The position numbers and the translations under genes were made by a program. The notes below the pieces were generated by a model, which saw only the letters and a program-made list of their open reading frames with translations, searched no databases and was not told where the DNA came from. Shown here one piece after another: positions 24,451 through 32,692 of a stretch of 35,266 nt of DNA. Position 1 is the first letter of the stretch; every line of letters starts with the position of its first letter. Source of the DNA: Pirellulales bacterium. Lineage in GTDB: Bacteria; Planctomycetota; Planctomycetia; Pirellulales; Lacipirellulaceae. The stretch covers positions 1 through 35,266 of the forward strand of contig JADZFK010000152.1 of NCBI GenBank assembly GCA_020849945.1, in the 5' to 3' direction.

Positions 24451-26010
24451 ATGAAGCGAACCGTTGCTTTCCTGTTGGCAAGTTATCTGGCCATTTTTGG
24501 TTCCGCCGCCCGCGCCGATGTCATTCTCGACTGGAACTCCACGATGCGCCAAAGCATTGTCGCCGTGCCAAGCAAGGCGAATCCAGGCCTCGCAACACGT
24601 GCCCTCGCCATGATGAACGCCGCTATGTACGACATCTACCAGGCTTACGATCACACCTACACCCCCTTTCTCGTGAATAGCCTCGTGCCCGACCAAGGCG
24701 CAAACCGCGATGCCGCCGTGGCCCGCGCAGCTCGCGATATTCTGGAATACACTTACGGCGAAGCCTCGGCCACCTGGTTGCCCGCGTACAACAATCGCAT
24801 CAACGCACTGGTCGATACGCCGCTCAACATCGCTAACGGCGCGGCACTCGGCGCGGTTCTCGCTCATAAGTACATCGAAAAACATGTCAACGATGGCTTC
24901 GACGCGGTGGTGCCGTACACGCCGCAACTGGGAGTCCCCGGGCATTGGTCCAGCGATCCTTTTTGGATGTCCAACCCAGGCCCCACGCAGGTGCAAACCC
25001 CCTGGGGACCCGAGTGGGGAAGCGTCAAACCCTGGGCCATGAACTCGGCCTCCCAATTCAACGGCGTCCTGACCGATCTCGGCGGTACAACCCTCTCCAG
25101 CGCCGCCTATGCCAACGCCTACAACCAAGTGCTTAACTACGGTGCGCTCAGCACGTACGGCCCCGCCAACACACCCACCTCGCGCACGGCCGACCAAACC
25201 GCCCTCGGCAAGTTCTGGGGCTATGATGTCGAAGGCTTCGGGCCTCCGCCCGTCATGCTCAATCAACATCTCGAAGCCGTCGCCACGCAAGCCGGCAATT
25301 CGCCTGAAGAAAATGCTCGACTCTTCGCAATGGCTTCCGTCGCAATGGGAGATGCCGCCATTGCCGCTTGGAAAGTAAAGTTCGACTTCGATTTCTGGCG
25401 GCCCGTCACCGCCATCCACGCCGCCGGCGATGGCACCCCCGCCGATGCCGACGGAAACCCCGCCACCCTGGCCGATCCCAATTGGCAACCTCTCGGCGCC
25501 CCGGGCCACGCCATCATCAGCCCCGACTTCACACCACCCTTCCCAGCCTATGTTTCTGGCCATGCCACCATGGGCGGCGCTCTCTTCAAATCCCTCGAAC
25601 TCTTCTACGGCACCAACGACTTCGATGCCATCGACGGTATCGCCGGTAACAATCCCTCCTACACCCTCACCTCCGCCGAACCAGATTGCGGCGGCCCCCG
25701 CTCCTACTCCCGCTTCACCGAACTCAACCTCAACGACCTCGCAAACGACCTCAATTCGTTCGATTCGCCCGAGGGCGAAAATGCCGTAAGCCGCGTCTTC
25801 CTCGGCATCCATTGGATCTTCGACGGCTCCGATGGCATCCGACTCGGAAACGCCGTCGCCCAACACGTCTTCGGCACCAGGTTCCAGCCCACCACCGTAC
25901 CAGAACCCACCCTCACCCCAATCCTCCTAACCATCTTCCCCCTCCTCATAAGAAAAAGAGTGAAAAAGGGGTCAGAACTGAATGGCATCAACTTAGCGTG
26001 TAACTCCTGA
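24451..26010 (+). CDS. Secreted vanadium-dependent haloperoxidase/PAP2-like protein with PEP-CTERM-like end
   Basis: A 519-residue protein. The signal peptide is MKRTVAFLLASYLAIFGSAARA. The three motifs of the PAP2/haloperoxidase superfamily are visible: K-x6-RP as KFDFDFWRP (K310, R317), SGH in YVSGHATMGG (369-371), and SR-x5-H-x3-D as SRVFLGIHWIFDG (R448, H454, D458). These bind vanadate or phosphate, so it is either a halide peroxidase or a phosphatase. VPEPTLTPILLTIFPLLIRK (483-502) resembles a PEP-CTERM sorting signal. The last 13 or so residues come from a repeat-like AAAAAGGGGTCAGAACTG segment and look like an accidental extension. ATG 24451 begins the signal peptide. The 3' end overlaps the recombinase remnant by 18 bp. 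Confidence 0.87.
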   Translation: MKRTVAFLLASYLAIFGSAARADVILDWNSTMRQSIVAVPSKANPGLATRALAMMNAAMYDIYQAYDHTYTPFLVNSLVPDQGANRDAAVARAARDILEYTYGEASATWLPAYNNRINALVDTPLNIANGAALGAVLAHKYIEKHVNDGFDAVVPYTPQLGVPGHWSSDPFWMSNPGPTQVQTPWGPEWGSVKPWAMNSASQFNGVLTDLGGTTLSSAAYANAYNQVLNYGALSTYGPANTPTSRTADQTALGKFWGYDVEGFGPPPVMLNQHLEAVATQAGNSPEENARLFAMASVAMGDAAIAAWKVKFDFDFWRPVTAIHAAGDGTPADADGNPATLADPNWQPLGAPGHAIISPDFTPPFPAYVSGHATMGGALFKSLELFYGTNDFDAIDGIAGNNPSYTLTSAEPDCGGPRSYSRFTELNLNDLANDLNSFDSPEGENAVSRVFLGIHWIFDGSDGIRLGNAVAQHVFGTRFQPTTVPEPTLTPILLTIFPLLIRKRVKKGSELNGINLACNS

Positions 26011-26349
26011 AGGGGCACTGCGACCTACGGCCGTCCCGCAGACGTAGTAACGATACCGGCGGTTCCCTTTGCTGGTAAAGGTATGGGACATTGCGCGCCC
26101 GCACGCGGCACAACGAAGAAGTCCCCGCAGTAAGGCGACGTGCTTGTTGCGAACCACCCTGCCCCCAGTGTGGCCGTTGCGCGCAAGAAGAGCCTGTACC
26201 CGCTGAAACAACTCGTCCGGTACAATTGGCATGTGCTCGCCACGATGCACTTCGTCTTTATAATTGATCTGGCCGATATAAGTGACGTTTGTGAGCAGCG
26301 CGTAGAGATTGTTTTTGGCGAATCCCCGCCCCCCGCGCCGGATTGGCCC
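25993..26349 (-). pseudogene. Serine recombinase remnant (recombinase/zinc-ribbon part only)
   Basis: Minus-strand translation gives RGGRGFAKNNLYALLTNVTY, then INYKDEVHRGEHMPIVPDEL and the zinc-ribbon piece RCAACGRAMSHTFTSKGNRR. This is the middle of a large serine recombinase. The N-terminal catalytic resolvase domain is absent and the C-terminus breaks off after YYVC with unrelated residues, so the gene is dead. Only the last 85 or so residues lie after a possible GTG start at 26250. It marks a former mobile element between two secreted-protein genes. Confidence 0.85.
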
Positions 26350-26357
26350 TTGAAGGG

Positions 26358-27581
26358 CTAGTTTACCGCCTGCTTCTTCGCCCGTTTTTCGTTTAGATAC
26401 GCGGCGCGGACTTCCTCTTTTGTAGCCGGTTGCTTCACTTCATCGGGTACGATGCTTTCGCGCAGCGACTTCAAGTCTTTCGCCAGGTTCAAGTGAGGGC
26501 GAATCACATCCAAGAACAGATCGAAGTCACGCCGGCTATAAGCGTAGTTGATACCGGCCAGCGACAAATAATTAACGCGGTTTGCGACCACGTCCTTGAG
26601 TGAGTTAACCGTGTCGTCGTAATAGAGGAACAAATGGCAGCCAACTCCGAATCCAGATTCGCAAGGGTTGATCTGCACCATCAAGTTTCTTGCCCCCATC
26701 TCGCGGAAATCGGGAACCTGCTTCGTATTGAGGTAGTGGCTTAAAATCGTACCTGGACGTTCGGATAAAAGCCAGCGGTGGAGAATCTGCGGCGTGTACC
26801 AGCGGCCGCCCATCGAATCGATGTAAACCAGCACGTTGGGATTGACCTTCTCCACAGATTTGAAGAATGCATCCAGCTCGTGTGCCATGTCCTTTGGATG
26901 TTCATTCCAACCATCGAACCACTCGATGCTAAGCTTGATGATGTCGGCCCGCTTCGTCACAGGCACATCAGGGCCGAGCCACGTGCCGAGCCATTTTTCG
27001 AAATGCTCTTGGTCTCGCTGTTTTGGCAGCCCAACGGGCTCAATCGAAACCATCATACCGCGTTGATGGGCATATTCGATGGTGCCAAACAGCACGTCGG
27101 CCAATTGCGGATTGACTCCCTCCGGCGTAAACAGAAGTCCTTTTCCGGTTCTTGTGTCGTCTCCCATGCAAAAAACATTGAATGCCCCCAGGGCCACGCA
27201 CTCATCAACCCAATACTTTGTCCGTTCCATATCCCAAATAAAATAGTCGTACTGTTTTCCTTGTTTGTAAAGATCAAAGGAGTGGCAGCGGCCCGTCTTC
27301 AAGTAGATTTCGTTGAGAGCGCGATAGGTCTCCGGGCCGACTGGGTCGGCCCAGATTTGAAACTCGGAAAGAACGATGAACCGATCTGATATCGATTTCC
27401 CACTCCGCGTATCTATTGCTCGAGTAAGGTCGCCGGCGACATTTGAAGTGTCCTGGTCGGAGGGAGAAGCGACGACGATTTTGCTCCCTGCGTCGGTTTC
27501 CGCAGACTCGCTAAAGCCGGCGAATAAAACAATCGCCGTCAAAGTTCCGGCCAGAAGTACGAACGAACGAGTCAATTGCAT
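26358..27581 (-). CDS. Secreted protein, TIM-barrel glycosidase-like, family unrecognised
   Basis: A 407-residue protein with a clear signal peptide (SFVLLAGTLTAIVLFAGFSE). The body alternates strands and helices like a TIM barrel: FIVLSEFQIWADPVG, FNVFCMGDDTRTG, MMVSIEPVGLPKQ, IIKLSIEWFDGWNEHPKDM, VLVYIDSMGGRW and NLMVQINPCESGFGVG. The Glu residues in IEPVG and IEWFDG are candidate catalytic acids, which is speculative. The tail is Lys/Glu-rich and ends KRAKKQAVN. ATG 27581 is preferred as the start of the signal peptide; the frame continues to 27623. It is divergent from the sigma factor gene across a 221-bp AT-rich region. Confidence 0.78.
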   Translation of the reverse strand: MQLTRSFVLLAGTLTAIVLFAGFSESAETDAGSKIVVASPSDQDTSNVAGDLTRAIDTRSGKSISDRFIVLSEFQIWADPVGPETYRALNEIYLKTGRCHSFDLYKQGKQYDYFIWDMERTKYWVDECVALGAFNVFCMGDDTRTGKGLLFTPEGVNPQLADVLFGTIEYAHQRGMMVSIEPVGLPKQRDQEHFEKWLGTWLGPDVPVTKRADIIKLSIEWFDGWNEHPKDMAHELDAFFKSVEKVNPNVLVYIDSMGGRWYTPQILHRWLLSERPGTILSHYLNTKQVPDFREMGARNLMVQINPCESGFGVGCHLFLYYDDTVNSLKDVVANRVNYLSLAGINYAYSRRDFDLFLDVIRPHLNLAKDLKSLRESIVPDEVKQPATKEEVRAAYLNEKRAKKQAVN

Positions 27582-27623
27582 GGTGGTCTGTTCCCTCAGG
27601 AAGCGTACGAACGATAGTGGCAA

Positions 27624-27802
27624 ACGTTTGAGGTGAATGACGTTTCTGGCGAAAACCTATACATGAAATATTACAATACGATGCGACTTGCCGGAAACTA
27701 GTGAATGTTAGGAGCCATTTCACCATTCGACTGGAGTTTTTTTATAATTTATGTATAGATTTCAATCTCGTCGGTCATTTACCCTAAGACAATTCACCCT
27801 AT
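27624..27802. promoter_or_regulatory. AT-rich divergent intergenic region
   Basis: Between the minus-strand secreted protein and the sigma factor is a stretch clearly richer in A/T than its surroundings, including GAGTTTTTTTATAATTTATG near 27735. It probably carries promoters in both directions. No specific -35/-10 pair or operator can be asserted. Confidence 0.4.
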
Positions 27803-28366
27803 GTGAATGAAATCATGCCGCTTTGCCAAGAAGATATCGTGCGTGGCTTGCTTGCTGATCGAACGAATTTACTGGCCTACATTCGCGCCGTAGTCCTTCA
27901 TCAGCAGGCGGCCGAGGACATTCATCAGGAGGTGATGATTCAAGCTTTGCAGGGCAAAGATGAGATCGCGGATGAGCAGCACTTAGGCGCTTGGGCGCGG
28001 CGGACAGCGAAATTCAAGGCGTTTGAGTACCTTCGCCGGAACCGGCGGCAACCGCAGCACATTGACCCCGAGGTGCTGGAATTGCTCGAGCCGGCATGGC
28101 AGCAAGAGGCGGAGGAGGCGCGTACTGAAATGAATGAAGCTTTAGGCTTTTGTTTGGGAAAGCTATCGGATCGTTCTCGCCAGCTTGTCAATCTTCGGTA
28201 TGGGGAATGTCTTAGCGGATCGCAAATTTCGGAATTGTTGGGGTTAAAAATCGACAGCGTGTATATGGCTTTCAGCCGTATCTACCGCATGCTGGACCAC
28301 TGCGTTCGGCAACGGCTGGCTCTCGTTAGGAAGTCGATCGTTTCCGGAAAGGATGCAGCGTCGTGA
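27803..28366 (+). CDS. ECF-type RNA polymerase sigma factor
   Basis: A 187-residue sigma-70 family protein of the ECF class. Region 2 includes IRAVVLHQQAAEDIHQEVMI and WARRTAKFKAFEYLRRNRRQ. Region 4 includes LSDRSRQLVNLRYGECLSGS, QISELLGLKIDSVYMAFSRI and a final basic helix. It resembles the sigma factors expanded in planctomycetes and verrucomicrobia. The start is uncertain: GTG 27803 or ATG 27815, neither with a clear ribosome site. The stop overlaps the FecR/LamG gene by 4 bp (GTGA), the arrangement expected of a sigma factor and its membrane-bound regulator. It probably directs the downstream surface-protein genes. Confidence 0.9.
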   Translation: MNEIMPLCQEDIVRGLLADRTNLLAYIRAVVLHQQAAEDIHQEVMIQALQGKDEIADEQHLGAWARRTAKFKAFEYLRRNRRQPQHIDPEVLELLEPAWQQEAEEARTEMNEALGFCLGKLSDRSRQLVNLRYGECLSGSQISELLGLKIDSVYMAFSRIYRMLDHCVRQRLALVRKSIVSGKDAAS

Positions 28367-30213
28367 ATGACAAATCAGAACGCTCTGAAGCTCCGCTCGA
28401 TTTGCCAGGATTGACGCATCGATATCTTGATGGCGAGCTATTGCCGGGCGAAAGAGAGGCTTTGACCGAATTGCTTAGCTGCCAGGACAATGCACGATCG
28501 GAATTTGTTCGCTGCTTGCTACTTCAAGTTCGCTTGGAAGAGATTCTGGCCCAACGGCGATCGGAGGCTGCGCTAGGTGCGATTGCGGTTAATCAGTGCG
28601 AGGCTTCCGGAGCTGGCGCCGCTTTGCGAAAGAGCCGTTTGCCAGAGGGTGGCAAACGAGCGAGGCCTGTCCTTGAGCTTATCCGTCAGCTTCTTGTCCC
28701 AGGCGGCGGCCATCTGAATGTTCCCGTCCTGTCCTGTTTGTTGCTGCTCTGTATGATTTTCAGCGCAACTCTTGCAGGGTGGATCGTAAACCGTTCGTGG
28801 CGTACTTCCATATTGGCCGGGAATGAGGGCAGCGTGGCGCAAAGTACGCCGCGCGACGATCTAGCGCTCGTTCCGGCGTATACGGCAACCCTCGTCAATG
28901 TCACCAATTGTCGTTGGGACTCGAATCGCAGCTCGGCCGATGTTCTGCGTGGCACGGTCAGTCCGGGCCAATCGCTGAACTTGCTCGAAGGTGTGGCCCA
29001 GATCAATTCGCAGCTACGCAGTGGTGCGACGGCTGAATTTCAATTGGAAGGGCCTTTGGCTTTGGTCCTTACGAGCGAAGGCATGCCGAGTTTGCAATTC
29101 GGGCGGATGACGGCGGCATTCCGCAGCGATGATGACGAATTCACGTTGGACACTCCTTTGGGAAGGGTTGTGGTTTCCGGCCACGCTTCCGTCGGCATCG
29201 TTGCGGCCGCCGACGAAGTGGAATTGCACACATTTTCGGGGGCCGCAAGGTTCGAGTATTGGCTAACTGACGTAGAGCGTGCCCCAAATCGAGTGAGTGT
29301 GGAACCAGGGATGTCGACTCATGCACGGGTTGCTTCCGGCGGCGGCCTTTCGATCGAGCACGGCAAGGCGCGCGAGAACCATTTTGCCGCGAAGAGAGAC
29401 TCGGTGGATAGTCACCTTGTGATCTCTGATAAGTACGTTCGGAAGATTCTTCAAGCGAAGCCGCTAGGTTATTGGCGATTTGAGAGTGATGAAGGCGGTG
29501 TGATTCGGAATGAAGCAGCGGATCGGCTGCACTGCCGGATCATTGGCGACGCCATTCGTTTGCGTAGTGCGGGCGGCAACCGAACTGCGGAGTTCGGCGC
29601 GACGGCTGGTTCCGGCTACCTCTTTTCTGAAGATGTCGTCGAGGGGATTGGTGACTCGTATACCACAGAAGTCTGGATCAAACCCTCTTATTACCACCAT
29701 GCAATTATTTTCTCGTTGGTCGAGCCTCACGATTCGTCCTTCATGCAGCATCAATTCTTGATGGAGTTGTGCGGGCCAGGTCCAGGTGCACCAGCCACTC
29801 GTATTTGGGACGAGCATCCTAAACAGATTCGGTTTTTGCATCGCGGCATCAATCGAGATGAGCCTTCGCAGTGCTATTCGCAAGGCCCTTATGTACTTGG
29901 GAAATGGCAGCATGTTGCCGTCGTGAAAGATGCAGAGGAAGTGAGATCGTACGTTGATGGCGAATTTGTCGCCTCCGTAAAAGACACTTTTCCTCTTGGG
30001 GATCGCTTGCACGTGTTGATGGGCCAATTGTATCCGAAGGATTCGTCTGGACGCGAAGTCTGGCTGGCCCGATTGTTTGTCGGTCAGTTGGATGAGGTGG
30101 CTTTTTATGACCGTGCGTTGACTGCAGAGGAAATCAATCAGCACTATCACGCTGTGCGACCTGAGCCGACGGGCGCCCCCGATACGGTGAGCTCCGCGCG
30201 CGACACGTCTTGA
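28363..30213 (+). CDS. FecR/LamG membrane protein, putative anti-sigma regulator
   Basis: A 616-residue protein. The cytoplasmic N-terminus has an anti-sigma-like segment (LTHRYLDGELLPGEREALTE, about 17-36). A single membrane helix (VLSCLLLLCMIFSATLAGWI) lies near 120-140. A FecR-like domain follows, about 175-300 (GVAQINSQLRSGATAEFQLE, DTPLGRVVVSG). A LamG/concanavalin-like domain occupies about 365-600 (PLGYWRFESDEGGVIRNEAA, YTTEVWIKP, GKWQHVAVVKD, LDEVAFYDRALTAEEINQHY). It starts at GTG 28363 inside the sigma factor stop. I infer a transmembrane regulator whose outer LamG domain senses a ligand. FecR/LamG fusion is family knowledge; signalling here is inference. Confidence 0.88.
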   Translation: MNDKSERSEAPLDLPGLTHRYLDGELLPGEREALTELLSCQDNARSEFVRCLLLQVRLEEILAQRRSEAALGAIAVNQCEASGAGAALRKSRLPEGGKRARPVLELIRQLLVPGGGHLNVPVLSCLLLLCMIFSATLAGWIVNRSWRTSILAGNEGSVAQSTPRDDLALVPAYTATLVNVTNCRWDSNRSSADVLRGTVSPGQSLNLLEGVAQINSQLRSGATAEFQLEGPLALVLTSEGMPSLQFGRMTAAFRSDDDEFTLDTPLGRVVVSGHASVGIVAAADEVELHTFSGAARFEYWLTDVERAPNRVSVEPGMSTHARVASGGGLSIEHGKARENHFAAKRDSVDSHLVISDKYVRKILQAKPLGYWRFESDEGGVIRNEAADRLHCRIIGDAIRLRSAGGNRTAEFGATAGSGYLFSEDVVEGIGDSYTTEVWIKPSYYHHAIIFSLVEPHDSSFMQHQFLMELCGPGPGAPATRIWDEHPKQIRFLHRGINRDEPSQCYSQGPYVLGKWQHVAVVKDAEEVRSYVDGEFVASVKDTFPLGDRLHVLMGQLYPKDSSGREVWLARLFVGQLDEVAFYDRALTAEEINQHYHAVRPEPTGAPDTVSSARDTS

Positions 30214-30302
30214 TTAGTAAGCTCCAAACGCTTTGGAATCTAGAGAGGCATGTGTTCCGTAGAGAATTGATCCTTGAACCTACTACCCGTGGAGGACTAA
30301 TG

Positions 30303-31274
30303 ATGAACAGGCCACTTTGTGCTGCATCTGCCGTAGTCGTAATGGCGATATTGTCGACCAACATTCACGCCGGCACCTATAGCGCCGCTGTGCTGGCAGA
30401 CAGTCCGGTCGCGTATTATCGACTGAACGAGACATCGGGAAGCACAGCCACCAACCTCGGCAGCGGAGGCGCCGCACTTGATGGAAGCTTTACGAATTTC
30501 GGTTCGACCACGCCGCCATCGACCATCGGCAACCCGGGGCCACGACCCGGCGATATGTCGGGATCAGCCACCATTCTCGGACTGGAATCCGACAATTACG
30601 CGATTCAATCGGCGCCGAACGTAACTGCACAGGTGACCGTTCCCGACAACAATTTGCTCGACCTTACGGGGGCATTGACCTTGGAGGCCTGGGTCTATCG
30701 AGACCCGCAAACCAATGCTACCAATAACGAAGGCATCGTGGGCAAATTCTTGGGCAGTGGCGACAATCGTTCGTATCTGCTGTTTTATGACCCCCGCGGA
30801 ACGACTCCGGGCGTCGGTTTTTATGTGGGCACCACGGGTACGGCAGCCACGCTCGCGTTGCTCGACACAAACACAAATATTCCACTCGGCATCGACGGCG
30901 GGTGGACCCACTTGGCCGCAGTGTACGAGCCGAATGTCAGGATGTCGGTCTACATGAACGGGGTATCGATCGGTGAAAAAACGACGGGCCTGCCGGTAGT
31001 TGGCTTGTATAACGGCACGGCCCCTCTATGGATCGGACGGAACCACTCGAATTACACGAACACAGCATTCGAGGGAAAGATTGACGAAGTAGCAGTCTAC
31101 TCCACAGCACTCAACCCCGAAACGATTTTGGCTCATTATCAGGCTGCAACAATTCCGGAACCAAGAGCAGAGATTTTGGTGGCAATAAGTGTGATTTGTG
31201 TAATGGCATACGTTGCTTCGCTCCGCAAACGGGACATCAGGATTGGTCACACCAAATGCCTCCCATGCTGCTAG
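30303..31274 (+). CDS. LamG-domain PEP-CTERM protein, copy A
   Basis: A 323-residue secreted protein: signal peptide ASAVVVMAILSTNIHAG, then one LamG domain from VLADSPVAYYRLNETSG to IDEVAVYSTALNPETILAHY. A C-terminal sorting signal IPEPRAEILVAISVICVMAY is followed by basic residues and a Cys-rich tail. GGAGG at 30291 supports ATG 30303 (ATG 30300 is adjacent). It is a close paralogue of the next gene. Part of the coding DNA (30894-31039) differs from the paralogue at only 3 positions. It follows the FecR/LamG gene by 89 bp and is probably one of its regulatory targets. A carbohydrate-binding surface role is likely. Confidence 0.9.
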   Translation: MNRPLCAASAVVVMAILSTNIHAGTYSAAVLADSPVAYYRLNETSGSTATNLGSGGAALDGSFTNFGSTTPPSTIGNPGPRPGDMSGSATILGLESDNYAIQSAPNVTAQVTVPDNNLLDLTGALTLEAWVYRDPQTNATNNEGIVGKFLGSGDNRSYLLFYDPRGTTPGVGFYVGTTGTAATLALLDTNTNIPLGIDGGWTHLAAVYEPNVRMSVYMNGVSIGEKTTGLPVVGLYNGTAPLWIGRNHSNYTNTAFEGKIDEVAVYSTALNPETILAHYQAATIPEPRAEILVAISVICVMAYVASLRKRDIRIGHTKCLPCC

Positions 31275-31364
31275 TGCATGTATTGATGATCGCTCAAAGA
31301 GAGAAAGTCGCGGTTCGTCGACATAGCTCAGTGTCGGCAGGACTCATAACGTGTGGAGGATTAA

Positions 31365-32543
31365 ATGAGAACAATATCTTGTGCGGTGTTTATTGCGGTT
31401 GCAATTGGATTATCGTCGCCCTGCGCTGTTGCCGGTCCCTATAGCGATGCCGTCCTGGCTGACGGTCCCGTCGCTTACTACCGTCTGGATGAATCGACCG
31501 GTACGGTCGCCGCAAACAGCAGTACGGCTGGCAACACGCTCGACGGAACTTATTTCAATTTCAGTTTGACAGTTCCGCCGTCCACAATGGGCGAGCCCGG
31601 GCCTCGGCCCGGAGATCCGTCAGGAGCGGCCACGATCGACGGATTTGAGTTGGATAACTTTGCAATTCAGTCATCTCCGAATTCGGACGCGCAAGTGGTG
31701 GTTCCCGACAACGACTTGCTCGATCTCACGGGGGCATTGACCTTGGAGGCCTGGGTCTATCGAGACTCGCAAACCAATGCCAACCAAAACGAGGGGATCG
31801 TGGGCAAGTATGTCGGCAATTCTTACGGCGTTTCGGAGAATAATCGTTCCTATTTGTTGTTTTACGATCCTCGCGGAACAACCCCGGGTGTCGGCTTTTA
31901 CGTGGGTACGGACGGATCGGCAGCCACGCTCACGTTGCTCGACACAAACACGGATATTCCACTCGGCGTCGACGGCGGGTGGACCCACTTGGCCGCAGTG
32001 TACGAGCCGAATGTCAGGATGTCGGTCTACATGAACGGGGTATCGATCGGTGAAAAGACGACGGGCCTGCCGGTCGTTGACTTGTATAACGGCACGGCCC
32101 CTCTATGGATCGGACGAAATTGGCGAAACGACGTGACTAATACCTCGTTCGAGGGCCGGATTGACGAAGTCGCGGTGTACGATACGGCACTCAGCCCCGA
32201 GCAGATATTAGCCCATTACCTAGCGGCCGTTGAGATTACGGCCATTCCTGGTGACTTCAATGGCGACAACGCCGTGAACGCCGCTGACTACGTACAGTGG
32301 CGAAAACATCTTGGAGCCGTTGACGAATCGGGCATCAGTTTCAACGGCGACGGAGGAGGAGTGACTGAATCGGACTACTTGTTGTGGAGGAGTCAATTCG
32401 GCGCGGTCCCCGGACTCGGTTCGTCGATGTCGCAAAGCAGCGCTATTCCCGAGCCAAGTGCATTAGTGCTGCTCGGATTGGCTTCGATTGGTATACTTCG
32501 CTTTCTTCGCAATCGGCGTTTGGCCATGTGCTCGTCAACGTGA
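31365..32543 (+). CDS. LamG-domain PEP-CTERM protein, copy B, with dockerin-like repeats
   Basis: A 392-residue secreted protein. The signal peptide is AVFIAVAIGLSSPCAVAG, and the LamG domain (about 27-285) is paralogous to copy A. Unlike copy A it carries two dockerin-like segments, GDFNGDNAVNAADYVQWRKH and FNGDGGGVTESDYLLWRSQF. It ends with PEP-CTERM signal IPEPSALVLLGLASIGILRF and RNRR. TGGAGGATTAA just before ATG 31365 gives a strong ribosome site like that of copy A. It is probably exported, processed by an exosortase and retained in the outer envelope or matrix. Confidence 0.91.
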   Translation: MRTISCAVFIAVAIGLSSPCAVAGPYSDAVLADGPVAYYRLDESTGTVAANSSTAGNTLDGTYFNFSLTVPPSTMGEPGPRPGDPSGAATIDGFELDNFAIQSSPNSDAQVVVPDNDLLDLTGALTLEAWVYRDSQTNANQNEGIVGKYVGNSYGVSENNRSYLLFYDPRGTTPGVGFYVGTDGSAATLTLLDTNTDIPLGVDGGWTHLAAVYEPNVRMSVYMNGVSIGEKTTGLPVVDLYNGTAPLWIGRNWRNDVTNTSFEGRIDEVAVYDTALSPEQILAHYLAAVEITAIPGDFNGDNAVNAADYVQWRKHLGAVDESGISFNGDGGGVTESDYLLWRSQFGAVPGLGSSMSQSSAIPEPSALVLLGLASIGILRFLRNRRLAMCSST

Positions 32544-32692
32544 GTGGATCAACTCGACATGGTGGCGGCGGGGCAGCGGCCACCATGATCTACGCTGCTG
32601 CAGGCCGGAGCCTGCCGGTCTGCAGTGGCATGTAAATATCACAGGCGGTTGCGACTGATGTCCTTATTAGCAGTTGCTGAGGTGCATTTGGA

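Noticed and set aside
24427-25866. 479-codon minus-strand open frame opposite the haloperoxidase-like gene
   Set aside because: Gly/Val/Glu-rich translation without motifs; the plus strand carries the three active-site motifs.
25993-26250. Functional small zinc-ribbon protein
   Set aside because: Homology to serine recombinases continues upstream of the only start codon and the C-terminus is scrambled, so a truncated remnant is the simpler explanation.
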